DNA of 64,000 bases from Microbulbifer aggregans (GCF_020524005.1 NZ_JAIVKK010000002.1:124001-188000); one strand, 5' to 3'; positions 8,337-17,998 are shown, counted from the first letter of the stretch. The notes: a model not told the origin generated them from the sequence alone. Made by a program: numbers and translations.

Positions 8337-9868
8337 CAGCGCACCAGCTGGCGGAAGCGTGCCAGTTCACCAAGCCGGAAGCCGGTGTAGTTGCCGACAA
8401 TCATGATCACGCCGAGCAGTACCAGCAACAGTTCCGGGAAGTTGAAAGTCCAGTGTTCGATAAAGCGGTTGGTCATCACCCACCAGGCAAGCACCGCAAC
8501 CAGCAAGCTGCCGCCGGCCTGCACCACAACCTCATAAGGGCCATCTTCCTCCCAGACGATGGACATCCGCTCAATCGTCCAGGCGAGAATAATCATCGGG
8601 AAGAAGGTCACCGTCAGCGCCTGCTCGATACCGAGCTTGTAGCTGACCACACTGATCGCTCCCATTAAGATCACCACCGTAACCACAACGGCGGCGATCC
8701 TCGCCACAAGGAGCAGGTTAAGTCTGCTGAGATAAAACCGCACCCACAAGCCCAAGATCAGGATCAGTACAAAAATGGATAGTCCGGTCAGCAGTTGCGT
8801 TTCGATAAAGGCGATCGCCAGCAGAACCGGCATGAAGGTACCGGATGTACGCAGGCCAACAAACACACGCAGCAACACAACCACCAGCGCGCCCACCGGC
8901 ACCAGCAGGATTAACTTGAAAATACTCTGTTGCTCGATCGGCAGGCTGTAGATGGAGAAATCCACCAGCGCTTCTTTTTCCTGGCTGGTACTCAGCATCG
9001 CCACATCCCGGGCCGGGACGTCATTGGAGATCACGGAGAAGGTCACACCGGAATCGCGTCCACCCTCCACATCAAGCAGACTCTTGCCGCCGCGCTGCCA
9101 GATGAAGAAGTTTTTCGGCACACCGGGCGAGCCGCTCACCGGCTCGAACACCACCCAGCGTTTGCCGTCATAGATTTCCAGCAGGTCTTCCGGATCCAGA
9201 CGGCGGCGGTCGTCTTCGAGGTAAAGGCCGCGAATCCGGTGGGCCGGAATATCTGCAGCGGCCAGTACCAGCAGCGCCACATCCACCAGCGAGCGGTCTT
9301 TGTAGAATCCGAAGATCAGGTTGCGATCCTGGTTGCGTTTGTCCCCCAGCGCCGTGAGCAGTTCCGTGGTAAAGGTTTTGGTATCCGAGGAGCGCTCGCG
9401 GGCTGAATCCACCAGAGAGTAAATAGCCAGGCGCACCGCTTCCTGCTCCCGTGCGCCGAGGAACGGTTTGGTGACCTCAGTGCTCAGGTCCAGCGGTTGT
9501 TCCAAAGCCGCACCCGGTGTCTGGTGCACATCGAGCTGATAAAAAAGCGACTGTGCGCCAGAAGCCGCCCGCCGCGCCCAGACCGCACGGTATTCGTCGT
9601 CTTCATGAATGATGTTGAAGCCGTAGCCGGAAGAGCTGAAGGTCTCACCCAGCACCTCCATGTTGCGTTGTGCCCGCGGCAGGGTCAGCGCCGCTTTCAC
9701 TGGTCCGCCATCGGCATTGAAGCGGACTTTGGCCTCAATGGTCCAGACAGTGCGGTATTCTCCAGGAAGCAGGGGAAACCCCAGTTCGAAATGCTTGTAT
9801 GCAGTCAGGCCGGCGCCCATCAGTGCGAGCAGCGCGGCGAGGATATAGACCTGAGCCCGTGGCGACAT
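8336..9868 (-). CDS. Inactive transglutaminase family membrane protein (7TM C-terminal domain)
   Basis: 510 residues. One N-terminal membrane segment (about 7-25) is followed by a periplasmic region up to about 320 that carries the transglutaminase-like fold lacking the Cys-His-Asp set (RSLVDVALLVLAAADIPAHRIRGLYLEDDRRR lies within it). About seven hydrophobic helices follow in 320-500, matching the 7TM domain typical of this family. It precedes the ATP-grasp ligase with a one-base overlap and follows the retropepsin-like lipoprotein gene by 178 bp. The likely role is a membrane platform that presents a substrate to the ligase and protease; that is inference from co-occurrence. Confidence 0.85.
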   Translation of the reverse strand: MSPRAQVYILAALLALMGAGLTAYKHFELGFPLLPGEYRTVWTIEAKVRFNADGGPVKAALTLPRAQRNMEVLGETFSSSGYGFNIIHEDDEYRAVWARRAASGAQSLFYQLDVHQTPGAALEQPLDLSTEVTKPFLGAREQEAVRLAIYSLVDSARERSSDTKTFTTELLTALGDKRNQDRNLIFGFYKDRSLVDVALLVLAAADIPAHRIRGLYLEDDRRRLDPEDLLEIYDGKRWVVFEPVSGSPGVPKNFFIWQRGGKSLLDVEGGRDSGVTFSVISNDVPARDVAMLSTSQEKEALVDFSIYSLPIEQQSIFKLILLVPVGALVVVLLRVFVGLRTSGTFMPVLLAIAFIETQLLTGLSIFVLILILGLWVRFYLSRLNLLLVARIAAVVVTVVILMGAISVVSYKLGIEQALTVTFFPMIILAWTIERMSIVWEEDGPYEVVVQAGGSLLVAVLAWWVMTNRFIEHWTFNFPELLLVLLGVIMIVGNYTGFRLGELARFRQLVR

Positions 9869-10046
9869 TCGCCATCCCCCATTTGGTAATTTGTAACAGC
9901 TTGTGACTGCCTATTTTTGCCGGTTATTGCGGAGCCTGCCAGTGCACAGGCCCGGTTTCAGCACATTGGTCAGGATAATCAGGACAATAAGGCTGGGGCA
10001 ATCGCCAACGCGACTACCCGCTCAGGCAGCAAGGGTCACTGAAGGT

Positions 10047-10730
10047 TCACTTGCTGAAGGAAGGCAGCTGCGGTTTGCCCTGTACCTGCTTGCGGCTTAC
10101 GTCCACCACAGCGGCATCTTTGAGGAAGTTGCGCCCTACCAGCAGCGGGAATTCGAATTCCCCTCGCTCAACCAGGTTGACCTCCACCATGTGGGTCACT
10201 TCACCCACCGTCAGGCTCATGGCAACCACCGGGCGCCGCTGCCGATCAAAGCCCGGACGGGCAACGCGCACATGCCGCTTGATGGGCAATTCTATGGTAA
10301 CGGGCTTTCCTTCAGGGCCGTCCGGCAGTTTGAAACGCACCCAGTCGCTACCGTCGCGTTCGAATGGCTTCATTTCCACCACGCTCAGTGAGCAGGTGGC
10401 AGCACCAGTATCAATCAGCGCGCGCAGGCGAACACCACCGGGCTCTACCGTAAACAATTCTTCCGAACCCAAAACCAGCTTGTCCTTGGCTACAGGCACT
10501 TCCACAACTTTTTCATAATTGCGTTCGATTACCCGCTCTACCACCTTCACCTCGGGTTCGGCGCAGACGACAGTCTCCACCGGCGGGCATTGGCCGGTTT
10601 CTACAGGTGTACCTGAAGACACCTGGGTAGGATCAACCGCCGATGTCTGGGTATCGGGATGCGGCAGGGATTCGCAGCCAGCCAGCTGGTTAAGCGCCAG
10701 CGCGAGAATGATGTAAGGCAAAGACCGCAT
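10047..10730 (-). CDS. Retropepsin-like (RimK-associated) aspartic protease, lipoprotein
   Basis: A 227-residue lipoprotein: the signal peptide ends in the lipobox LAGC with Cys19. After a proline-rich linker and an EVKVVERVIERNYEKVVEV helix, the protease domain starts near residue 84 (KLVLGSEE) and holds the catalytic motif IDTGAATCSL with Asp107. The end is typical of the family, FPLLVGRNFLKDAAVVDVS. Databases often call this family ATP-dependent zinc protease, but the DTGA motif indicates a single-domain retropepsin-like aspartic protease that would act as a dimer. It is the first gene of the module with the inactive transglutaminase and ATP-grasp ligase, and probably acts in the periplasm. 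Confidence 0.85.
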   Translation of the reverse strand: MRSLPYIILALALNQLAGCESLPHPDTQTSAVDPTQVSSGTPVETGQCPPVETVVCAEPEVKVVERVIERNYEKVVEVPVAKDKLVLGSEELFTVEPGGVRLRALIDTGAATCSLSVVEMKPFERDGSDWVRFKLPDGPEGKPVTIELPIKRHVRVARPGFDRQRRPVVAMSLTVGEVTHMVEVNLVERGEFEFPLLVGRNFLKDAAVVDVSRKQVQGKPQLPSFSK

Positions 10731-11022
10731 TTGTTTATTACTACCTTAGAGCCAATTTCATCAGCCCTGTGCAATGTTTATCAGTATTGTTCTGGCGGCA
10801 TTTTAAACCGGCCATCCATGGTGCCCGTTATTTCAATCGCCGGATGTTACCCCATCCAACGCACATCTGCACCGTGGCCCAAGCCACATCCCGTGAGGAA
10901 CCAGGAAAGTTTCGGAAACAAAATAGTACCAACTGGTCACAATCAATCAAGCGCCATTGTCGCTCTCATCACCGAATTGCCACACGCTGAGCAGCTCAAA
11001 TGCCCCGGATCAGAGCCAGAAA
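10731..11022. other. Intergenic region upstream of the retropepsin module
   Basis: About 290 bp between the retropepsin start and the end of yqcC, both on the minus strand. It should contain the module promoter. I see no terminator-like hairpin, RNA gene or ORF with a ribosome-binding site. Confidence 0.4.
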
Positions 11023-11349
11023 TCACCCACGCGCAAGGCGCTGGTCAATTTCACCGAGCTTGGCCACGAGTCCCGAAAATGGCAGAGCACTGCCACGGAA
11101 AAATTCTTCAGCCATAGGCGCAATACCGCATTCACCGGGCAGCGGAAGCTCCGCCTCCACCAGTTGGCTCATCCGCGGCAAAAATACAAACTGCAGCCAC
11201 TGTGGCAATGTCAGGGTATCCACACAAAATGGCTGAGTACTGGCCAGGGCCTCCGCTGACGGCCATTCGTCCTGCCAGAGTTCCAGCACGCGCATCTCAG
11301 CTTCAAGTTCCAGCAACAGGGTGGCGATATCGGGATAAATCGACTTCAT
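11023..11349 (-). CDS. yqcC: YqcC family protein (DUF446)
   Basis: A 108-residue soluble protein. The pattern LLLELEAEMRVLELWQDEWPSAEAL, then QPFCVDTLTLPQWLQFVFLPRM and LPLPGECGIAPMAEEFF, matches the YqcC/DUF446 family, which is small, all-helical and of unknown function. In enterics yqcC sits beside truC; here it lies 47 bp downstream of dinG on the same strand and could be cotranscribed with it. Confidence 0.85.
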   Translation of the reverse strand: MKSIYPDIATLLLELEAEMRVLELWQDEWPSAEALASTQPFCVDTLTLPQWLQFVFLPRMSQLVEAELPLPGECGIAPMAEEFFRGSALPFSGLVAKLGEIDQRLARG

Positions 11350-11396
11350 GGAGATAAATTAGTTCAGTTTCTATGTATCTGGTGTCAGGGGCGCTG

Positions 11397-13532
11397 CTAC
11401 TGGATATCGCGGCGAAAAGGCGGCAGTGAATCCAGCATTGCGCGGCCGTAGCGCTTGGTGACGATGCGCCGGTCAAGCAATGTGATGGTGCCGCTGTCAG
11501 ACTCGGTGCGCAGCAACCGGCCACAGGCCTGCACCAGTTTGAGCGCCGCATCCGGGACCGTGATCTGCATAAAAGGGTTACCCCCTTTCGCTTCAATCCA
11601 CTCTGCAAGAGCAGCCTCAATCGGGTCATCGGGCACAGCAAAAGGCAGCTTGGCGATGATCACGTGGCGACAGTAATCGCCAGGCAGGTCGAGACCTTCG
11701 GCGAAGCTGGCGAGGCCGAACAGAACACTGTGACCGCCGCCATCGATACTCGCTTTATGCGCATCCAGAAGCTGCTGCCGGGACTGCTGCCCCTGCATCA
11801 GGATGCGGTTGCGCCAGGTGCCCGGCAGGGATTCGTAAACCGTTTCCATCTGCCTGCGGGAGGCAAACAGCACCAGCGAGCCACCGGGGCTATCGAGCAG
11901 CGTCGGCAACGCTTCAATCACCGCATTGGTATGCAGGTCGGCGTTGTTCGCCTCCACCGCGTCCCTCGGCACGCAAAGCTGGGCGCGCGAAAAATCAAAC
12001 GGGCTGGGAACAATTTCATAACTGGCATTATCCGGGGTGCCAGCACGCATCTTCAACCGGTCAAAGCGGCCGAGCGCTGTCAGCGTGGCGGACGTCAGTA
12101 CGGCGCCGTAGCAGCGGCGCCAGAGGCTGTACTCGAGGGTTTTACCGGCGAGAATCGGCGAGCTGCAGACTTCAAAATCAAACGAACCACCCCAGTCTAC
12201 CAGCGTCACCCAGCGGGCCTGGGGCACACTGCCCTCGTCCACACGGGAGTAGTTGGCCCACAACTCCAGATTACTTTCGGCGCGGCCGTGCCAGCTGCCC
12301 AGCAGCGGGTACCAGCGCTCCAGGTCCACAACCGGCACCGGGCTGTGGGCGTCTTCCATCATGCGCTGTGCAGCCTGCACCATCTTGCCCAGCAGGGATT
12401 CAAGCTCGTCAAAATCTTCCCTCAGCTGATCGGCCAGCTGCATCAGGGACTCTGGCACCACACCGCCTTCAAAGCGGTGCCGCTGGGTGCGGCCGCGCTC
12501 ATCTTCAAATTCGCACAGATCCTCCAGCAGTGGCCAGGCCATTTCCAGCTTCTGCTTGGCGGAGGTAAACAGCGCAGGTAACTCTTCGCCGGCTCGCTCC
12601 AGTTCGCCGCCATCGCCGATTTCACTCAGCAACTGACCGAGATTCTTGTTGGCCTGATCCAGCCAGCCGGTGGTGGCACCTACACGGCTGTGGTGGGCGA
12701 AGTGGTTGAGCGCCTTGTCTGGCAGGTGATGGGCCTCGTCCAGTACATAAATGGCGTCTTCCGGCGCTGGCAGAATGGCACCACCACCCAGCGCGAGGTC
12801 AGCCAGCAACAAGTCGTGGTTGGCGACGATGACGCGGCTCTTGCCGAGGCTTTCCCGAGCGCGGAAAAAACTGCAATTGGAAACATGCGGACAGCGCCGG
12901 CCGCTGCATTGACGGTGATCCGTCGTGACCAGACTCCAGTCATCCGAGGCAATGGTTTCCGGCCAGTTGTCGCGATCACCATCCCATTTACCGACGGCGA
13001 GCTGATCGGCCATCTCCCGGTACAGCTTGATGCCAGTTTCATCCACCTGCGGCTTTTCGTCCTCGTACAGGGCCATCGAGGCCCCGACGCCACTGGAGGT
13101 AAGCTCGGTAAGCAATTGATCCAGTTTGGACAGGCACATGTAACGGCCGCGCCCTTTGGCCAGGGCGATATCGAACTTGAGGCCGGAGTGACGGATGACT
13201 TCGGGCAGATCCTTGTGGATGATCTGTTCCTGCAGGGCCACCGTGGCCGTGGACACAACCAGGGTTTTGTCGTGGGCGATGGCCAGGGGAATGGCGGCGA
13301 GCAGGTAGGAAACAGTCTTACCGGTACCGGTGCCCGCTTCCACCACGCAGATATGCTGGCCGTCAGTTTTGCCGTGATCCCGCTCGCCGGAACCATTGCG
13401 GTGGATACCGCCAATACTGCGGGCAATCGCCGCGATCATCAGTTTCTGGCCATAGCGCGCTTTCAGCTCGCGGCCGTTGAGAAACTGGCGATAGGCGTTC
13501 TGGATGGATTCTTTGTCTTTTTCGCTGAGCAC
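11397..13532 (-). CDS. dinG: ATP-dependent DNA helicase DinG
   Basis: A 711-residue superfamily 2, XPD-like 5'-3' helicase that unwinds R-loops, D-loops and forks after DNA damage. Walker A is EAGTGTGKT near residue 65. The iron-sulfur cluster cysteines are in RYMCLSKL and in CSGRRCPHVSNC. The DEAH box is YVLDEAHHLPDKAL and the C-terminal helicase motif is VQACGRLLRTESDSG. The length matches E. coli DinG (716). No LexA box was recognised upstream. It is followed by yqcC on the same strand. Confidence 0.95.
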   Translation of the reverse strand: MLSEKDKESIQNAYRQFLNGRELKARYGQKLMIAAIARSIGGIHRNGSGERDHGKTDGQHICVVEAGTGTGKTVSYLLAAIPLAIAHDKTLVVSTATVALQEQIIHKDLPEVIRHSGLKFDIALAKGRGRYMCLSKLDQLLTELTSSGVGASMALYEDEKPQVDETGIKLYREMADQLAVGKWDGDRDNWPETIASDDWSLVTTDHRQCSGRRCPHVSNCSFFRARESLGKSRVIVANHDLLLADLALGGGAILPAPEDAIYVLDEAHHLPDKALNHFAHHSRVGATTGWLDQANKNLGQLLSEIGDGGELERAGEELPALFTSAKQKLEMAWPLLEDLCEFEDERGRTQRHRFEGGVVPESLMQLADQLREDFDELESLLGKMVQAAQRMMEDAHSPVPVVDLERWYPLLGSWHGRAESNLELWANYSRVDEGSVPQARWVTLVDWGGSFDFEVCSSPILAGKTLEYSLWRRCYGAVLTSATLTALGRFDRLKMRAGTPDNASYEIVPSPFDFSRAQLCVPRDAVEANNADLHTNAVIEALPTLLDSPGGSLVLFASRRQMETVYESLPGTWRNRILMQGQQSRQQLLDAHKASIDGGGHSVLFGLASFAEGLDLPGDYCRHVIIAKLPFAVPDDPIEAALAEWIEAKGGNPFMQITVPDAALKLVQACGRLLRTESDSGTITLLDRRIVTKRYGRAMLDSLPPFRRDIQ

Positions 13533-13645
13533 AGGGAACCGGAAGGAGTTGCAGAGAAGTTATATCAGCCGGGCATTATCCACGGTTGTTCAGGGGTTAG
13601 CCAACCTGAATCTCCTCCGTACTCCATTCAAAGCGGGGATTGCGA

Positions 13646-14821
13646 TCACAGCTCAAAGGCCAACCGCGAAACCACCGGGTTGGCATACGCCTGGATCGCC
13701 TTGTCTCGCCAGCGCTCGTCAATAGCCGCCATGCGCTTTTCAAACTGCTCGCGGATTTCCATATGCTCATCGGGGTGCCAGGGTTTGGCCGGGTAACCCA
13801 CGGGCAATGCAGGCGCCTCACCGTAGATCATCTGATAGGCAATCAGGTTGGTGGGATGTAATACATAGTTGCCGATGATCTGCCGGTCGATTTCGTCGGC
13901 CAGTGCAGACACATCTGAAAAATCGTTCTCGATCGGGGTGCCAAAGGCCGCGTGGACATGCCCTTTCTTCCCGACCACCCCCTTGCCGATACTGCCGAGA
14001 TCCTCATGAGCCTCTTTCTGGTACTCATCCTGATGCTCGGTAATGTACAGTTCGCGGGCTTTGGAACGGTCGCAGGGATCCCACTCGTAGGAGATGGACA
14101 GCGGCACAATATGCAGCTCGCGCCAGAATTCCTCAAACGGCTGCTCCTTGGGCTTGGCCATGGCGAACATCGCCGCCAGCGCCGGATTCGTGCGATCCAG
14201 GCCATCTTTGGCACGGCCGGCACGCTGCGCAATCCACACATGCTCGTTTTCGTTCACGATCGAGTGGTGGATATAGCGCGACAGCGTCATCGCGGCCTGC
14301 AGCTTCTCACGGCGGCTACCGGAGCTGCGCTTGACCACAAAGCACTTGTTCAGCTTCATGATATCGGTCGCAAACTGCTTGGAGAGAAGGTTGTCTCCGA
14401 TGGCAATTCGCGAGGTCTCGTGCCCTTCCTTGTACATGGCAAGAATTGCCAGGGCCGGATCCATTGCGATATCGCGGTGATTGCTCACAAACAGACAGGC
14501 GCGATTCTTCGGCAGGGTGTCCAGACCGGAAATCGACAGGCCACAGCTGGTACGGTTAACCGCCTTTTCAAGATACTTGGCGATGACATCCTGAACGCCG
14601 CGCACATTTTTAGCGTTGCGAAACTCAAAGCGCACAAACTGGCGAACCAGCCACGCGAGCGGGCGTTCCAGCTTGCTCGCCATACTTGGCAAAAGGAAGT
14701 GCGCCACGACCCTGGACATATCCGGGTCTTCAACCAGGCGCTTCAGTACCGCGCGAACTTCGTCATCGCGATAAGGACGGATTTCATCAAACTGACTGGG
14801 ATCCAAGTTACTTGCACTCAT
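13646..14821 (-). CDS. PlsC/PlsB-like glycerolipid acyltransferase
   Basis: A 391-residue protein of the lysophospholipid/glycerol-phosphate acyltransferase superfamily. The catalytic block is VSNHRDIAMDPALAIL with His115. The spacing to the following Asp121 is H-X5-D, not the standard H-X4-D; the nearer Asp117 could replace it. A second block is HIVPLSISYEWDPCD, resembling motif IV (VPV in classical enzymes). There is no clear transmembrane helix apart from a hydrophobic stretch near 105-130. It probably acylates a lysophospholipid or a related acceptor at the membrane surface; the exact acceptor is unknown. The gene is 114 bp upstream of dinG on the same strand. Confidence 0.75.
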   Translation of the reverse strand: MSASNLDPSQFDEIRPYRDDEVRAVLKRLVEDPDMSRVVAHFLLPSMASKLERPLAWLVRQFVRFEFRNAKNVRGVQDVIAKYLEKAVNRTSCGLSISGLDTLPKNRACLFVSNHRDIAMDPALAILAMYKEGHETSRIAIGDNLLSKQFATDIMKLNKCFVVKRSSGSRREKLQAAMTLSRYIHHSIVNENEHVWIAQRAGRAKDGLDRTNPALAAMFAMAKPKEQPFEEFWRELHIVPLSISYEWDPCDRSKARELYITEHQDEYQKEAHEDLGSIGKGVVGKKGHVHAAFGTPIENDFSDVSALADEIDRQIIGNYVLHPTNLIAYQMIYGEAPALPVGYPAKPWHPDEHMEIREQFEKRMAAIDERWRDKAIQAYANPVVSRLAFEL

Positions 14822-15254
14822 TGACTTTCGCTTCTTGCCTACAGCGACCTCTCACCTGAATATCGTCTCAGGTGACCGGATCTGGCTCATTCTTATTGTG
14901 GCCCCGCGCGCTGACCGCGAGACAAACCGGCGCAGAACATACCGGATGCGGGCGCGAACTGCCAGCGCCACAGCCGACCGGACAGTAATACCCGGCAGGC
15001 CAGAACTGCCCGGCCACCCGGCTTACCCCCGAGTAAAGGGTGAGAAGGAGCGCTTTTAAAGGATACCTGCGACACGCGACCAGCCGGCCTACTATAGACA
15101 TCTGTATGGGCTCGCCGGAGAATAGTGCGCTTTGCGACGAGAATGCCCGGTCATAAGCCCTGGCGCTCCGGCCGCCTCACGGCACCGCCGAAAATGATAA
15201 CAATCCGATGCAGCCCCGCTCCAGCAGCGGGCGCCAGACAAGCAGGAGTACACT
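14822..15254. other. Divergent intergenic region, acyltransferase / nhaC
   Basis: 433 bp between divergent starts. It should hold two promoters. CACCTGA/TCAGGTG at about 14854-14874 forms a small inverted repeat next to the acyltransferase start. Just before nhaC, CCCGCT (15215-15220) and AGCGGG (15226-15231) form a hairpin ending about 12 bp before the Shine-Dalgarno AGGAG, so the nhaC leader could be structured. No ORF or RNA gene is recognised. Confidence 0.4.
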
Positions 15255-16739
15255 TTGAGCCAAGCCAGTACCAGTCCAACCAACGACCCTCAACGAAAAC
15301 CCAGCCTGTTTGACGCACTGATCCCGCTACTGATTCTGATCGCCATGCTGTCACTGTCAGTCTATTTCTACGGCGCCGACTCGTCGTACGGCCCCAACCA
15401 GATTGCTCTGCTGCTGTGTGCGGGCATCGCCGCCATGGTCGGCATGAAAAACGGGTTTACCTGGAACGAGATGGAAGGGGGCATGCTACACGGCATCGGG
15501 CTAGTGTTCGGCGCCATCCTGATATTGCTGGCGGTCGGTGCCCTGATCGGCAGCTGGATTCTCGCCGGTACTGTCCCGTCAATGATTTATTACGGGGTTC
15601 AGATACTCTCTCCCCAGTGGTTTTACGCCGCAAGCTGCGTGATCTGTGCCATCGTTGGCCTGAGCATCGGATCCAGCTGGACCACGGCCGGTACCCTGGG
15701 CGTGGCGCTGATGGGTATTGCCGGTGCACTCGGCCTGGATCCCGCGATCACTGCCGGTGCGGTCATCTCCGGGGCCTACTTTGGTGACAAGATGTCGCCG
15801 CTGTCCGACACCACCAACGTCGCCGCGGCGGTCACCTCCAACGACCTGTTCCTGCATATCCGCCATATGTTGTGGACCACAATCCCGGCATTTGGCCTCG
15901 CGCTGGTCATTTTTGCGGTCATTGGCCTGAACACCGATACCGGACATGCATCCGCTTCCGACATCGACCTGCTGCTGGGTGCGCTGCAGGAAGAGTTCAA
16001 CATTTCCCTGATAAGCATGTTGCCACTGGCACTCCTGCTGTTTATGGCCTGGAAGAAAATTCCCGCCTACCCCACGCTGATCATTGGCTCCCTCGTAGGC
16101 TGCCTGATCGCGATCATCTTCGAGCCCAATGCGACGCGCCAACTGGCCGGCGGCGAAGGTCCACTCAGCCTGATCAAGGGTGCATGGCACAGCCTGTTCG
16201 ATGGCTACAAGTCCACCTCCAGCAACGAAGCCGTTGCCTCGCTGCTGTCGAAAGGCGGCATGAGCAGCATGCTCAACACCATCTGGCTGATCATCTCTGC
16301 GATGGCGTTTGGCGGTGTAATGGAACGCGCCGGATTCCTTGAGCGCATCGTCAACTGGGCGCTCGCCGGTGTGAAGACAGTGGGCGGCCTCGTCACCACT
16401 ACCGTTCTGACCTGCTTCGGCATGAACGCCGCTGCCGGGGACCAGTACATGGCCATCATCATTCCCGGGCGCATGTTCCGCGAAGCATTCGAAGACAAGG
16501 GCCTCCACGGCCTGAACCTGTCGCGCACCCTGGAAGACTCCGGCACCATCACTTCAGTGCTGATCCCCTGGAATACCTGCGGCGCTTATATGAGCGCCAC
16601 TCTGGGCATTGCCACTTTCACCTACGCACCGTTTGCGCTATTCAATATTCTCTGCCCACTGTTGGCCATCGCCTACGGCTGGCTGCATTTCAAACAAATG
16701 CCGCTCGGCAAGCAAAGCACGCTGCAGACTGCAGACTGA
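15255..16739 (+). CDS. nhaC: Na+/H+ antiporter NhaC family
   Basis: A 494-residue inner-membrane antiporter with about 11-12 hydrophobic helices, exchanging Na+ for H+ and serving pH and salt homeostasis. Typical NhaC stretches are SIGSSWTTAGTLGVALMG, AYFGDKMSPLSDTTNVAAA and ISAMAFGGVMERAGFLE. The start is TTG at 15255 (encoding MSQASTSP), chosen because AGGAG lies 7 nt upstream (GCAGGAGTACACTTTG) and no ATG precedes the first helix. A relative, MleN (malate/Na+-lactate antiporter), is in the same family and cannot be excluded. The long leader is described separately. Confidence 0.9.
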   Translation: MSQASTSPTNDPQRKPSLFDALIPLLILIAMLSLSVYFYGADSSYGPNQIALLLCAGIAAMVGMKNGFTWNEMEGGMLHGIGLVFGAILILLAVGALIGSWILAGTVPSMIYYGVQILSPQWFYAASCVICAIVGLSIGSSWTTAGTLGVALMGIAGALGLDPAITAGAVISGAYFGDKMSPLSDTTNVAAAVTSNDLFLHIRHMLWTTIPAFGLALVIFAVIGLNTDTGHASASDIDLLLGALQEEFNISLISMLPLALLLFMAWKKIPAYPTLIIGSLVGCLIAIIFEPNATRQLAGGEGPLSLIKGAWHSLFDGYKSTSSNEAVASLLSKGGMSSMLNTIWLIISAMAFGGVMERAGFLERIVNWALAGVKTVGGLVTTTVLTCFGMNAAAGDQYMAIIIPGRMFREAFEDKGLHGLNLSRTLEDSGTITSVLIPWNTCGAYMSATLGIATFTYAPFALFNILCPLLAIAYGWLHFKQMPLGKQSTLQTAD

Positions 16740-16805
16740 TCGCACCAGCGCCCGGCCAAGCGGGACAGCATAGCGGCGCCCATATCGAAATGGGCGCCGC
16801 AACTA

Positions 16806-17945
16806 ATGCCTCGTCACGGTGAAACAATCTGCGCCGTGCTCCCTCAACCAATACCGACGACCACCGTGACCACTTCAGATACCACCCCGACTCCCCCCGC
16901 GACCATTTCCGAACTCATCAACAGTGCAGAGTTCAACGTCCGCTGGTTCGACCTTGGCCGGCGGGTAAGGTTATTGCCCGGTAGCGCTGCAGAAAGCTTC
17001 GAGGCCGGTGCCAGCCCCTGGCCTTCCCCATACCTTCGCCAGGCCTGGTGTGGGCTATTGTTATGGCCGCGCGCCGAGGAAAATGCAGAACCGGTCGTCT
17101 GGTTCCTGCGCCTGCCGCTCGACGAGCAGGGAAAACTGCTCCTGCCCATCCGGGACCGCTTTCTGCGCGACCTGACCAAAGCGCTGGCGCCGCAACACAG
17201 CAAACCGCATAACGGCCACGATCCGGCGAAACGATTACAGGAAGCCCTGGAAGGCAGCGAACTGATATACACGCCTCCCGCGGACCGCCGCGCCGTATTT
17301 CACGCCAAAGCCGCCAAAGTGCTCCAGCGGGCGCCCACGGACCATTTCATCGCAGCCGCTACTTATGCGAAAGATCCCACCAGCACCCCCTGGGAGAGCC
17401 TGGCCCTGCAGGGAATCGCCGATCTCGCCGTGCGCTGGAAGGAGCAACGGAAGAACCTGGAGCTGCAAATGGCGAACTACGCCGAGCCGGTTTTCAATGC
17501 TCTCTGCCAATGCCTGGAAAGTGAAGCCATCGATCACCATCTGACGACGACCATCATCGATCGCGCCTCCAGCGAGTTCGCCGCTGAAAAGCCGGATTTT
17601 GCACTGTTAACCGCAGCCATTCGCGGTATCTCTCAATCCAGCGCCACCGGTATGCGCCAGGACTTCCTGCTGCGACTGCTTGAATCTCCCCTGGGAACAA
17701 ATGGCGAACTTCTCGCGGCGATTGGCAGCCGCTGTTGTGATGATCTGAAAGAAACCGAAATCGCGCACCTGTGGCTTGCTAACCTGAGCGCCAGTCAACC
17801 TCAGGAAACATTCAACCTTCTGCTGACAGACATGCTGTTTCTACCAGAAATTCGCAACATCCTACTGGACCTGCTACGCAACCCGGAAAGACCAGAAGCT
17901 GTTGCCCGAGCCTTCGGAAACTTCCTGCACCCGGGCGACAAATAA
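16806..17945 (+). CDS. DUF3549 family protein
   Basis: 379 codons from the first ATG. The conserved part begins with TISELINSAEFNVRWFDLGRR and continues with EPVVWFLRLPLDEQGKL, which match DUF3549, a gammaproteobacterial family of unknown function. The protein is soluble and mainly helical, with a repeat-like C-terminal half (about 220-370). The true start may be an in-frame GTG near 16866 (VTTSDTTPT), since the first 20 residues look unlike the family. The gene follows nhaC by 66 bp on the same strand and is followed by a hairpin at 17963-17998. Confidence 0.75.
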   Translation: MPRHGETICAVLPQPIPTTTVTTSDTTPTPPATISELINSAEFNVRWFDLGRRVRLLPGSAAESFEAGASPWPSPYLRQAWCGLLLWPRAEENAEPVVWFLRLPLDEQGKLLLPIRDRFLRDLTKALAPQHSKPHNGHDPAKRLQEALEGSELIYTPPADRRAVFHAKAAKVLQRAPTDHFIAAATYAKDPTSTPWESLALQGIADLAVRWKEQRKNLELQMANYAEPVFNALCQCLESEAIDHHLTTTIIDRASSEFAAEKPDFALLTAAIRGISQSSATGMRQDFLLRLLESPLGTNGELLAAIGSRCCDDLKETEIAHLWLANLSASQPQETFNLLLTDMLFLPEIRNILLDLLRNPERPEAVARAFGNFLHPGDK

Positions 17946-17962
17946 TTTTCCCAAAAAATCAC

Positions 17963-17998
17963 TCCTGGTTGTGCCGGCTTCCGCCGCCACAACCAGGC
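17963..17998 (+). terminator. Hairpin downstream of the DUF3549 gene
   Basis: CCTGGTTGTG (17964-17973) pairs with CACAACCAGG (17988-17997) around a GC-rich inner part. The plus strand lacks a T-run; the minus strand has six T residues about 6 nt after the stem. It lies 18 bp after the stop and is a plausible but imperfect terminator. Confidence 0.5.
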
